DNA from: a virus
Virus record (IMG/VR): IMGVR_UViG_3300042483_000223
Location: 1 to 24,968 of that record
Direction: 5' to 3' (one strand)
Length of the DNA: 24,968 nucleotides
Shown here: piece after piece, positions 14,034-19,837 of the stretch
Numbering within the stretch: position 1 is the first letter of the stretch
How the letters are laid out: every line of letters begins with the position of its first letter
Made by a program: the position numbers and the translations under genes
Notes under the pieces: generated by a model
Told to the model about the DNA's origin: nothing
Databases searched by the model: none
The model's input: only the letters and a program-made list of their open reading frames with translations

Positions 14034-14457
14034 CGCTGATCTCCCGTTTTCCGACCGTGCGGAGGAAAGCCTCGGCGCGGAGAGCGTCGATTGCTGCTCC
14101 TGTTTCGTGGCTGTGTTCTTCTGGAGTAATGTCGCTTACGTTGCGCGCAGTCAGATTAAGTTGTGAGCGAATCGTGCCAACGAGGGCGCGGAGCTTGCCC
14201 CTCTCGGCGCGGAGTTCGTCGCGCTGCTTGGTAACTTCCTGCAACTTGCAAAGCATTTCGTCCTCACTGTATTGGTCACATGCCGCTTTGTAATGGTCGC
14301 GCTGCTTTGTCATGTCGGCAAGCTCGCGTTCGAGTTGTTTAGAATGCTCACACATCACAGATGCGAGTTGTCTCAATGGGACATCTGTCGCATACCTTCC
14401 ATCAGGAGTCCGTGACACGGTGTCCCACGCTTCGTCTGTTCTGGGTGTATCACTCAT
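14026..14457 (-). CDS. PRTD / coiled-coil phage protein (paralogue 2)
   Basis: A 143-residue protein starting MSDTPRTDEAWDTVSRTPDG. A coiled coil runs from SKQLERELADMTKQRDHYKA through KLQEVTKQRDELRAERGKL, then AAIDALRAEAFLRTVG. The start at 14457 is decided by a real SD: AAGGAGG lies 6 bases upstream inside the end of the preceding gene, and the two genes overlap by 8 bases. The central 111 bases are about 88% identical to 3266-3376. Function unknown; three copies in one genome suggest a useful accessory role. Confidence 0.75.
   Translation of the reverse strand: MSDTPRTDEAWDTVSRTPDGRYATDVPLRQLASVMCEHSKQLERELADMTKQRDHYKAACDQYSEDEMLCKLQEVTKQRDELRAERGKLRALVGTIRSQLNLTARNVSDITPEEHSHETGAAIDALRAEAFLRTVGKREISDD
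14221..14331. repeat. 111-base repeat, copy 2 (pairs with 3266-3376)
   Basis: Ungapped match to 3266-3376 with 13 differences by my count. It encodes the coiled-coil core of the PRTD family. The flanking sequence of the two genes differs, so the shared block behaves as an exchanged or duplicated module. Confidence 0.8.
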
Positions 14458-15196
14458 GTGCGCCTCCTTTCCATGCCAGTGCATCTTGCCATCCAGCGCG
14501 GTAGTCACCTGCACGGCTCCAGCATAGCCCATTGCCTTTTCTGAGGTGATTCTGATACGCCATCTTGCAATCGTCATCGACCATTTTGCTGGTGTCAGCA
14601 ACATTATAGAGGATTACCATTTCGGTATCATCGGCAACATGCTCAGGATGCCGCGCTAGAACGTCCACTAGTGGCTCGCCTTGTGATGCAACCCATGCGT
14701 CCCATGCGTCCCAAACACCTTCTTCTTGCGGTTCTACCCACTCAATCAAACTCTCACGCCAGTAATCGGCGTAGGGCGGGTGGTCAAGAATGTTGACTTC
14801 ATCGTCATCGTCATCGTAAAGCCACTCGCATTCGATCATGCTGGGCTTTGCGCTGTAATGGTAAATTATACCGCTTTTATCCTGCGCGATATACCTGGGC
14901 GATTCAATCCCCGCCGCTTTGCAGGCTGAAAGCAGGGAATCCGATAGTTCTTTTGTCATGTTCATAGTTGTTTTTAAAGGGATGTTAGAATTATCATTTT
15001 TCCATCCGCGCTTCTCCAGATCGATGGCAAGGCACAATTTGTCGGCATGACTATATCGCGAGTAGTGATTTAGGATGTAATCTGCGTATTGCACGGCTTC
15101 GGTTGATGGAGAATAAGTCGCGGCAGAATAATCATCACCAGTTTTATTTTGGTGAATAGTCCATTTGTCGTGCGGGTATTGTACTAGGTTGGGCAT
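14450..15196 (-). CDS. Hypothetical protein, possibly two fused modules
   Basis: A 248-residue acidic protein. The first about 78 residues (MPNLVQYPHDKWTIHQNKTG; YADYILNHYSRYSHADKLCL) look like a separate module. An internal MNMTKELSDSLL at 14964 has a leader (AAAAACAACT) like the starts at 24083 and 24410, so it may be an internal start. The rest contains an Asp run (WLYDDDDDEVNI), a WDAWDAW repeat from a 10-base DNA duplication, and an ending GWQDALAWKGGAHE as in many small phage proteins. No function recognised. Confidence 0.6.
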   Translation of the reverse strand: MPNLVQYPHDKWTIHQNKTGDDYSAATYSPSTEAVQYADYILNHYSRYSHADKLCLAIDLEKRGWKNDNSNIPLKTTMNMTKELSDSLLSACKAAGIESPRYIAQDKSGIIYHYSAKPSMIECEWLYDDDDDEVNILDHPPYADYWRESLIEWVEPQEEGVWDAWDAWVASQGEPLVDVLARHPEHVADDTEMVILYNVADTSKMVDDDCKMAYQNHLRKGNGLCWSRAGDYRAGWQDALAWKGGAHE

Positions 15197-15199
15197 GGT

Positions 15200-15232
15200 T
15201 TATTGTGGAAGTTGTTGTTCTGGTGTGTTCAT
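15200..15232 (-). CDS. Possible 10-residue minigene
   Basis: ATG at 15232 overlaps the upstream stop (TAATG) and gives MNTPEQQLPQ then TAA, 3 bases before the next ATG (15196). The MNT start and the overlap match the genuine genes of this operon. It may be a translational relay between genes rather than a functional peptide, or chance. Confidence 0.3.
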   Translation of the reverse strand: MNTPEQQLPQ

Positions 15233-15657
15233 TATTGTTTATTATGGGTATTTGAATCGGGTGAATAAGCGTTCGGCAGAGGATTCATCGAGCATCGCGC
15301 AAAGTGCCATACCGACCTTCCAGACAGTTCGATGTCCTTGGCGTGTTTCAGCATCCATGCGCCACGTTCGGGCGTGATCTTTTTGATTCGACGGAATCCG
15401 TTCCCTCGGAAGTTCTTCCCCTCGCTGTCCACCACGTCATAGCGAGGCGGATCGTACTTATCGGGTTTCGTGAGTCCTGCGTAGAATCCCACGCACCAAT
15501 GGTCTTGGGGATCACCGTCACCGTATTTGGTGGCGAGGACGTAATCACCAACAGGCGGAAGAGGCAGAACAAGGCGTGCGAGGCAATCCCCACTCGGAAC
15601 TTCCCGAAGCTGCGGATACGGATAGTCGCTTGGACGTAGATTTTTGATGTCGGACAT
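15232..15657 (-). CDS. Hypothetical phage protein (WCVGFY / FRGNGFRR type)
   Basis: A 141-residue protein from MSDIKNLRPSDYPYPQLREV. The pattern GDGDPQDHWCVGFY, then YDVVDSEGKNFRGNGFRRIK and GAWMLKHAKDIE, belongs to a small phage family of unknown function with a compact, probably beta-rich core. The start at 15657 lies one base after the upstream stop; an in-frame extension to 15744 overlaps the upstream gene and is rejected. Role unknown. Confidence 0.68.
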   Translation of the reverse strand: MSDIKNLRPSDYPYPQLREVPSGDCLARLVLPLPPVGDYVLATKYGDGDPQDHWCVGFYAGLTKPDKYDPPRYDVVDSEGKNFRGNGFRRIKKITPERGAWMLKHAKDIELSGRSVWHFARCSMNPLPNAYSPDSNTHNKQ

Positions 15658-15658
15658 T

Positions 15659-15868
15659 TCAGTGCGGGGGTGTGTGGGTTTGATCGTTATCAGCATTATC
15701 AGCGTGACAGTCTGGCTTTTCCCCGAACCTTGCAATCGGAGCATTGTCGCTTCCCCACCAATTAGCGGCTGCGGCTTTTACCGCTGGAGTTAATGCACGA
15801 TGGCAATCGTTTTGCTTTAAGCACGTTTCGTAAAACGGGCAAAAGGTTTTATCTTTGTAACAGATCAT
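15659..15868 (-). CDS. Small Cys-rich phage protein
   Basis: A 69-residue protein starting MICYKDKTFCPFYETCLKQN with DCHRALTPAVKAAAANWWG and ARFGEKPDC. Five Cys in the C-x(6)-C-x(5)-C-x(5)-C spacing and a late C suggest a metal-binding or disulphide mini-domain. The CPFY-x-(T/D)C-x(4)-x-CHRALTP pattern recurs in phage accessory regions; role unknown. It overlaps the nuclease-like gene by ATGA. Confidence 0.7.
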   Translation of the reverse strand: MICYKDKTFCPFYETCLKQNDCHRALTPAVKAAAANWWGSDNAPIARFGEKPDCHADNADNDQTHTPPH

Positions 15869-16197
15869 GATATGTCGATTTCTTTCAGTTCGTATCTATT
15901 TGTTTTTGTGTTCTTCTTCCATCCATGCACAAGGATTTTCCACCCTGCGGCACGAATAGCGGCGATGTTTGGCGACTCGCTCATTTTATCAATGCGGCTC
16001 TTTGTGTTGCCCCATGATGTTGATTGCACAGCTATTGTCTCAGCCCCGCGCAAAGCTAGGATGTCGATGATGCCGAATAGGTCTTGGCGTATCTTCACGA
16101 AACTATTCCACTTTTCCACGACTTCCACCAGATCGCATGTCTTGCGTAGATGCGCCAGCGAAAGCTGTGTTGGCGATGTTTTCATTTTTGCGCTCAT
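15865..16197 (-). CDS. PD-(D/E)XK-like nuclease fold, degenerate active site
   Basis: A 110-residue protein. PTQLSLAHLRKTCDLVEVVE, then RQDLFGIIDILALRGAETIA, then VQSTSWGNTKSRIDKM and AIRAAGWKILVHGWKKN follow the helix-strand-D-strand order of VRR-NUC or Holliday-junction-resolvase-like phage nucleases. The catalytic Asp would be D45, but the usual ExK is QST (58-60), so the enzyme may be inactive, use a changed site, or only bind DNA. Fold assignment is inferred from pattern. Confidence 0.55.
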   Translation of the reverse strand: MSAKMKTSPTQLSLAHLRKTCDLVEVVEKWNSFVKIRQDLFGIIDILALRGAETIAVQSTSWGNTKSRIDKMSESPNIAAIRAAGWKILVHGWKKNTKTNRYELKEIDIS

Positions 16198-16445
16198 GGC
16201 TCTCCTTTCAGTATTCTTACGATCTTCTTGCCTTGTTGGCGCAATATCTCGGCATGAGATAATGCCTCAATCTCTAGGTCACCTAGTGCTTGGCACAACT
16301 CGCAGTAGTGTCTGACAAAATCAGCAAGCTGTCCAACCTTTAGTGACACGGTATCATTTTCATCCAGTGTGTTTTCAGCGTTGAAACCGATGTCAATAAC
16401 TTCTTGCATTCTGTATGCGTGTGATGGTGTGTTCTGTGTGCTCAT
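16194..16445 (-). CDS. Small helical hypothetical protein
   Basis: An 83-residue protein from MSTQNTPSHAYRMQEVIDIG with LADFVRHYCELCQALGDLEI and a basic end GKKIVRILKGEP. Mostly helical and acidic, no family recognised. The start at 16445 (MST-type, leader ACAAAT) is preferred over an upstream in-frame ATG that would overlap the adjacent membrane gene. The ATGA overlap couples it to the nuclease-like gene. Confidence 0.62.
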   Translation of the reverse strand: MSTQNTPSHAYRMQEVIDIGFNAENTLDENDTVSLKVGQLADFVRHYCELCQALGDLEIEALSHAEILRQQGKKIVRILKGEP

Positions 16446-16450
16446 ATTTG

Positions 16451-16624
16451 TTATGGTAAAATCACCCATGCGACTAGCCCTGCCATGGCAGCGGTTGCGA
16501 CTAGGCAAAAAGCGTCAATCCACGGGTTGCTTGGTTGTTGTTTCTTTACGGGTTGCGGTTGTGCTAGCAAGCATAATGCTAGGCGGTATTCGATGCGCGG
16601 GTTGTCAAATGGTTCAGTCTTCAT
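16451..16624 (-). CDS. Small single-TM membrane protein
   Basis: A 57-residue protein (MKTEPFDNPRIEYRLALCLL; then PSNPWIDAFCLVATAAMAGL and VAWVILP) with one C-terminal transmembrane segment and a polar Gln/Pro-rich middle (AQPQPVKKQQP). It overlaps the upstream gene by 11 bases and ends 5 bases before the next start. Its reading frame is intact and it is placed between two coupled genes, which supports it. Confidence 0.55.
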   Translation of the reverse strand: MKTEPFDNPRIEYRLALCLLAQPQPVKKQQPSNPWIDAFCLVATAAMAGLVAWVILP

Positions 16625-16733
16625 AATCGTCTTTGGTCGGGTTGATTAGGCTTAGTGTAAATGCCACAGCGTAAAACGCCATGATGAGGCAAAACACTGT
16701 AAAAATAGGATGCGATTTGATGAACTCAATCAC
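16614..16733 (-). CDS. Small membrane protein, GTG start with SD
   Basis: A 39-residue protein (M/VIEFIKSHPIFTVFCLIMAF; then YAVAFTLSLINP) with one transmembrane segment. The start is GTG at 16731-16733: GGAGG sits 6 bases upstream inside the end of the RHH gene. The architecture is the same as at 3089. The longer ORF from ATG 16805 would overlap most of the RHH gene and is rejected. Confidence 0.55.
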   Translation of the reverse strand: MIEFIKSHPIFTVFCLIMAFYAVAFTLSLINPTKDDYED

Positions 16734-16926
16734 GGCTTGCCTCCAGTCCCTGCTCGATTTTCTCCAGAACGTAGCCTGTGAAAATCTTGTTGTTTTCCTT
16801 AGCATCTGCCTTAAGTCGATCAGCTAGCGCAATCGGCATTTTCACTCTAATAGCTCTGTGTGTGCGCTCTTTGACGGACGCTTCTATAATTGCGCGTTTC
16901 TGCGCTCGGTTTTGTTTGTTGTTCAT
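16726..16926 (-). CDS. Ribbon-helix-helix protein (Arc/MetJ-like)
   Basis: A 66-residue protein. After a basic start (MNNKQNRAQKRAIIEASVKE), the core RAIRVKMPIALADRLKADAK then NNKIFTGYVLEKIEQGLE fits a beta strand plus two helices of RHH regulators. It is the first gene of the 16926-10205 operon, next to a promoter-rich noncoding region (16927-17413), so autoregulation is plausible. Its first codons nearly repeat those of the genes at 13878 and 14033. Confidence 0.68.
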   Translation of the reverse strand: MNNKQNRAQKRAIIEASVKERTHRAIRVKMPIALADRLKADAKENNKIFTGYVLEKIEQGLEASRD

Positions 16927-16972
16927 TGCGTGTTCTGCCGCTTTTTCCGTGCGACGAGGGGAATTTGACAGA

Positions 16973-17002
16973 ATCGTAGAAAAACGCAATATATTTTTGC
17001 AA
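16973..17002 (-). promoter_or_regulatory. Leftward promoter candidate for 16926 operon
   Basis: On the minus strand TTGCAA (17002 to 16997) and TACGAT (16978 to 16973) are 18 bases apart; the leader to the RHH gene would be about 40 bases. TTGCAA is self-complementary and also serves the rightward candidate below. The surrounding A/T tract resembles one near 24490. Confidence 0.35.
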
Positions 17003-17024
17003 CTATTTTGCTTTTCTTTATTCT
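16997..17024 (+). promoter_or_regulatory. Rightward promoter candidate
   Basis: TTGCAA (16997-17002), 16 bases, TATTCT (17019-17024). The same -10 hexamer and spacing occur at 18438-18465. A rightward terminator follows at 17330-17373 with no credible ORF between. Confidence 0.3.
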
Positions 17025-17027
17025 ACA

Positions 17028-17373
17028 AGGCTTTGCGCTTGCGTTTCGTTAGGGAAAACAACGGTATTTTGCGGTGAATTGTGGCAGTTTTCGGCATTGA
17101 AACTTTCCCTTGCGCTTTTTCGCAAATATGCAACCTTTGCACATGCACCCAAGCAGGCGGCGGATTTTGCGAAGATTTAAGCTCATGAAAAAAAGGCACT
17201 TTGCCGCTTGGATGCTTGCATTTTTGCAAACGGTTTCCAGCAAGTGAGTTTTTACTTGCGCTTTTTTGCTCGGCTGGTATCTTTCGCTGGAGCTTGTCAA
17301 ACGGTGTATGCCGCCTAGCAAGTGAGCAGATCCCCCATGCCTCTCAACGATGCACACTTGGGGGATATTTTTT
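17028..17373 (+). ncRNA. Candidate rightward noncoding RNA
   Basis: The 487 bases from 16927 to 17413 hold no credible gene. This part runs from a promoter candidate to a rightward terminator and is rich in short hairpins (TTGCG/CGCAA near 17113; CAAGTGA/TTACTTG at 17241-17258). A 20-codon ORF (MKKRHFAAWMLAFLQTVSSK) at 17185 looks like a signal-peptide-sized minigene but has no SD. A replication origin is another possibility. Confidence 0.3.
17330..17373 (+). terminator. Rightward rho-independent terminator
   Basis: ATCCCCCA (17330-17337) pairs perfectly with TGGGGGAT (17359-17366), with a 21-base loop and ATTTTTT (17367-17373). No rightward gene ends here, which is why a small RNA is suspected upstream. 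Confidence 0.65.
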
Positions 17374-17390
17374 CATAAATCGCTTTACCA

Positions 17391-17410
17391 TTTTCGTGGT
17401 GTCACGAAAA
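17391..17410. other. Perfect inverted repeat TTTTCGTG / CACGAAAA
   Basis: An 8-bp inverted repeat with a GTGT spacer, 3 bases beyond the stop of the leftward PAPS-reductase-like gene. It lacks a T-run after the stem on either strand, so it is more like an operator or mRNA 3' stabiliser than a standard terminator. Confidence 0.5.
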
Positions 17411-17413
17411 AGG

Positions 17414-18373
17414 TCAGTCTGCGCCTATCTCGCACGATTCGCCGCAGCCAGACCCCATGTCCAGATCATCATCGAACGGAATAAATTTGCCGTCAACAAA
17501 CTCATCAAATGGTTGGCGAGATAAATCCAAAATATCTTGTGCTGTTCTATTTTTACGAAAGAAAACTCGTCTCTCTTTTTCTTTTCTATCTCGTCTTTCT
17601 CCTCCTGCAAATCCGTATATCGACTCTAACCGATGAAAGAAATTAAAGCTGTCAGGATCGTGCCTAGCAATGGTCAAAAGCTTGCGGTCGCTCTTTTTCC
17701 AACATGTTACACAATTCCCATAATGCTCTGGTATCTCTAGTCTGAATGACTGAGTGAGCCACCATGCGCGCACATCTCGCTTTGTGACTCCAGCGTCAGC
17801 GCATGGGTAGAAGATGCCTTGATGCATGGCGTTAAGAGATATTCTGTCAATCTCATCCGCTCTAATTCCCACGGCTGAAGAATACAATGATCGCCATCCA
17901 ATACTTCTGTGGTAATCTTGCATTACCTCGGTCTTTAATCGACCGTTGCAGTTTGGGTATGATTTGTTAAATACCCCGTATTTCTTGACCGCTTCCTCAT
18001 AAGGCTCGCCATTGCGTGACGCTGTTTCAAAATCAACAATCTTATGGCGAATTCCTATCTTGTCGCCATGCGTTACCACTGCCTCTAACCACACGACACC
18101 GACATTCCATGCTTTGTCGCACTTATCAACAAACTCCAGAGTTTTCTCATGCTCTAGCCCAGTATTGCAAAAGGTCACTATAATTTCACGATCAGGTTCA
18201 TTTTCTCTAAAATGATCCAGTAGCATTTTAAGCATGTAGCCGCTGGTTGCCCCACCTGAAAAGCTAATGCTGATTTTTTCGCGCAATGGGTAGCGTTCTG
18301 GAGGATAAACGAATTTTGCAAGCTCTTTCCTTGGAGGGAAAAGCGTATCATCTAGCGTGAGTTGTTCTGTCAT
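17414..18373 (-). CDS. PAPS-reductase-like / PP-loop ATPase family protein
   Basis: A 319-residue adenine-nucleotide alpha-hydrolase-type protein. The PP-loop is SFSGGATSGYML (37-48). FCNTGLEHEKTLEFV follows, then NCNGRLKTEVMQ, VGIRADE, YPCADAGVTKRDVRAWW, and Cys clusters GNCVTCWKK and GSGCGESCEIG at the end. These features fit the phage PAPS-reductase/DndC-like group, which activates a substrate with ATP or handles sulphur; the true reaction is unknown (sulphur metabolism or nucleic-acid thiolation are options). It stands alone, with its own promoter and a noncoding region on each side, suggesting an acquired accessory gene. Confidence 0.75.
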   Translation of the reverse strand: MTEQLTLDDTLFPPRKELAKFVYPPERYPLREKISISFSGGATSGYMLKMLLDHFRENEPDREIIVTFCNTGLEHEKTLEFVDKCDKAWNVGVVWLEAVVTHGDKIGIRHKIVDFETASRNGEPYEEAVKKYGVFNKSYPNCNGRLKTEVMQDYHRSIGWRSLYSSAVGIRADEIDRISLNAMHQGIFYPCADAGVTKRDVRAWWLTQSFRLEIPEHYGNCVTCWKKSDRKLLTIARHDPDSFNFFHRLESIYGFAGGERRDRKEKERRVFFRKNRTAQDILDLSRQPFDEFVDGKFIPFDDDLDMGSGCGESCEIGAD

Positions 18374-18385
18374 GTGTTCGCGGCG

Positions 18386-18413
18386 ATACTAGCCATCATT
18401 GTAAATCCGTCAA
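18386..18413 (-). promoter_or_regulatory. Leftward promoter of the PAPS-reductase-like gene
   Basis: TTGACG (18413 to 18408), 16 bases, TAGTAT (18391 to 18386) on the minus strand. The ATG (18373) lies 12 bases after the -10 hexamer, so the mRNA would be leaderless or nearly so. Confidence 0.42.
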
Positions 18414-18437
18414 ATTAAAACTCATCAAAATTATTTC

Positions 18438-18465
18438 TTGCGTTTTTCCATACTTGTTCTATTCT
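18438..18465 (+). promoter_or_regulatory. Rightward promoter candidate for small RNA
   Basis: TTGCGT (18438-18443), 16 bases, TATTCT (18460-18465), like the pair at 16997-17024. The start would be near 18472, about 60 bases upstream of a strong terminator hairpin. Confidence 0.35.
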
Positions 18466-18471
18466 TCTCTC

Positions 18472-18568
18472 GTTCGTGCGCTACTACCGCCGTAAAAGAC
18501 TTTCTTGCTGTGTGTTCAATAGCATCGAAGCCCGTTCAGAGGTAGTAGCCTGAACGGGCTTTTCATTT
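18472..18568 (+). ncRNA. Candidate small RNA with loop-complement pseudoknot
   Basis: About 97 bases between a promoter candidate and a strong terminator. CTACTACC (18481-18488) is exactly complementary to GGTAGTAG (18541-18548), which is the loop of the terminator hairpin. The RNA could form a pseudoknot, or the loop could act as a kissing/antisense site. The layout is the same as in the minus-strand candidate at 3513-3622. No ORF fits. Confidence 0.42.
18528..18568 (+). terminator. Strong rightward terminator hairpin
   Basis: A perfect 12-bp stem, AAGCCCGTTCAG (18528-18539) with CTGAACGGGCTT (18550-18561), a 10-base loop and TTTTCATTT. No rightward gene precedes it, supporting an RNA gene upstream. 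Confidence 0.75.
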
Positions 18569-18569
18569 G

Positions 18570-18788
18570 CCCCTGTTCGATTCTGAAGACAGACCAAAAC
18601 AAAGGACACCGCGAGAAGACGTGAATCTTCCACACTCATCACTAGGCACGGGAAGCGGGAAAGCTGCCAGCGTGTTGTCACCATGAGACTAAGCAGAGGT
18701 GGCAGGAGGTTGACTCCTAAGGGGCTGATTCCGATCATAAAAGCGCATGGTAGATATCGTTTCTCATCGTGTGTGCTCTAGGGAGGTT
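18570..18788 (+). other. Structured noncoding stretch before rightward cassette
   Basis: With the small-RNA unit this makes up the gene-free interval 18374-18829. It holds nested inverted repeats: GAAGA/TCTTC near 18612, CTGC...CACC with GGTGGCAG, and AGGAG/CTCCT around 18705. It also holds a promoter candidate (18710-18738). A GGGAGG at 18781-18786 precedes tiny ORFs (ATG 18789, 14 codons, stop overlapping the next ATG) that may form a leader peptide. No known RNA family recognised. Confidence 0.35.
18710..18738 (+). promoter_or_regulatory. Rightward promoter candidate for 18830 cassette
   Basis: TTGACT (18710-18715), 17 bases, GATCAT (18733-18738). Transcription would begin about 85 bases before the first gene of the rightward cassette. 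Confidence 0.38.
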
Positions 18789-18829
18789 ATGAGATGTATT
18801 GTGTACAGAAATAAAAAGAAAGGAACAGA

Positions 18830-19075
18830 ATGAATATGGAAACACCAAGAACAGATAAAGCTGTAAAAGAATCAAATGGACAATGGAGTTATGCTCTAGT
18901 TGACACATGCAAACAACTTGAACGCGAGCTTGCCAAGGCAATAAATCAACGAGATGTTCTGAGGGTTGCGATAAATAATATTGAGAAAGCTACATCAACC
19001 TGTGGGTGCTGTGGAAGCATTGAAGTGGCGACAAAAATTGATAAAATAATAAACAGCATAGAAGAAGCAAAATGA
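18830..19075 (+). CDS. PRTD / coiled-coil phage protein (paralogue 3, short)
   Basis: An 81-residue protein starting MNMETPRTDKAVKESNGQWS. TCKQLERELAKAINQRDVLR is the family coiled coil, followed by a Cys-rich piece CGCCGSIEVATKID. It is the shortest of three relatives and the only one on the plus strand. AAGG lies about 6 bases before the ATG. It overlaps the next gene by ATGA. Confidence 0.7.
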   Translation: MNMETPRTDKAVKESNGQWSYALVDTCKQLERELAKAINQRDVLRVAINNIEKATSTCGCCGSIEVATKIDKIINSIEEAK

Positions 19076-19278
19076 CACTACAAAGCAGATTGAATGAAAT
19101 CATAAATAAATCAGGGCATAAGGAGCTTTGTCTTTATCGGTGGGAAGATGGCACCTGGAGATTCATGCTGGGGAATGATTCACCAGTGATGCTTGGGGAG
19201 GTTGATGGCGTAATGCAGTTTGATGGTGAAACTCTCGAAGAAGTGATTGCCAGTGCTGAAAAAGATTTATCCCTATGA
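19072..19278 (+). CDS. Hypothetical protein of rightward cassette
   Basis: A 68-residue acidic protein (MTLQSRLNEIINKSGHKELC; LYRWEDGTWRFMLGNDSPVM; GETLEEVIASAEKDLSL). The helix-strand-strand-helix order and the DG-x-W-x-F motif resemble small phage proteins of unknown function. It is coupled to the PRTD gene by ATGA and ends just before a leftward terminator. Confidence 0.62.
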   Translation: MTLQSRLNEIINKSGHKELCLYRWEDGTWRFMLGNDSPVMLGEVDGVMQFDGETLEEVIASAEKDLSL

Positions 19279-19285
19279 AAAGAAT

Positions 19286-19315
19286 AAAAACCCCGCTAGT
19301 GGGGTTCTAGCGGGG
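19286..19315 (-). terminator. Leftward terminator of the recombination operon
   Basis: On the minus strand CCCCGCTAG (19315 to 19307) pairs with CTAGCGGGG (19299 to 19291) over 9 perfect bp, followed by TTTTT (19290 to 19286). It ends the leftward transcript carrying genes 24410 to 19392 and protects the convergent rightward cassette. Confidence 0.82.
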
Positions 19316-19391
19316 TCTGGAAGCAAGTTAGTTAGCACCGAGTGTCAAACTCAGTCCGAGAGAAACGTAGCGCAATCGGGGACTGTGTCAA

Positions 19392-19595
19392 TCACTCTTT
19401 CCAAAGTTTTATTTTCAGCTTTTTAGCAAGACCGACAACAGCATCAATCTCATCCTCGTCAGTAAAGTTGTGCTGTGTCTCGCTTTTGTAGGCAACCCAT
19501 CTGTTGTCTCTAGCTTTCAACGTGTGGATGTTTTTGGTTTTCATCCATTTCAGGCGGGGTGATTCTTCTTCTGGTAATTCTGGGAATAAGTTCAT
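19392..19595 (-). CDS. Small hypothetical protein, end of recombination operon
   Basis: A 67-residue protein (MNLFPELPEEESPRLKWMKT; RDNRWVAYKSETQHNFTDED; AVVGLAKKLKIKLWKE). A short beta core with acidic linkers. Its ATG overlaps the preceding stop (ATGA at 19592-19595). No family recognised. Confidence 0.62.
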   Translation of the reverse strand: MNLFPELPEEESPRLKWMKTKNIHTLKARDNRWVAYKSETQHNFTDEDEIDAVVGLAKKLKIKLWKE

Positions 19596-19792
19596 AGGAT
19601 CTCAGTTTTAAGCCTCGCTACCTCCACTCCTCGGAGCGTTTTTATCAGGCAATGTTTAACATTTGCCATGTCCGACAGCACAACAGATAAATACTGCATG
19701 TCTGCCTCATCGTTGAAGAAATAAAGCGTGGTGATCGACTTGAATCCAGCTTTATCAGCTTCTTCTGGGGTGTATGTTGGCGGCTGCTTCAT
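19592..19792 (-). CDS. Small hypothetical protein
   Basis: A 66-residue protein (MKQPPTYTPEEADKAGFKSI; TLYFFNDEADMQYLSVVLSD; KHCLIKTLRGVEVARLKTEI). The beta-alpha-beta pattern suggests a compact domain. It couples to the next gene by ATGA, and a 45-base AT-rich spacer precedes it. No function known. Confidence 0.62.
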   Translation of the reverse strand: MKQPPTYTPEEADKAGFKSITTLYFFNDEADMQYLSVVLSDMANVKHCLIKTLRGVEVARLKTEIL

Positions 19793-19837
19793 GTAATTAA
19801 GTTGCGTTATTAGGTGGGTGTATGCAAGATTATTTTT

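Noticed and set aside
14700-14712. Tandem 10-base repeat (CCCATGCGTC twice).
   Set aside because: It encodes the WDAWDAW stretch of the leftward protein; a simple local duplication, not a repeat array.
17201-17524. Rightward ORF of 107 codons.
   Set aside because: It overlaps the orphan terminator and the 3' end of the PAPS-reductase-like gene; Cys/Phe-rich shadow composition.
18574-18583. GTTCGATTC resembles a tRNA T-loop.
   Set aside because: The flanking bases do not form a T-stem and no acceptor or anticodon arms can be drawn.
18721-18731. GGGGCTGATTC matches the usual start of bacterial tmRNA.
   Set aside because: Only 11 bases match; the following D-loop region, tag ORF and a partner acceptor arm ending in CCA are absent.
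18484-18738. Leftward ORF of 84 codons.
   Set aside because: It runs through the terminator hairpin and the structured stretch, has no credible start region, and matches no family I know.
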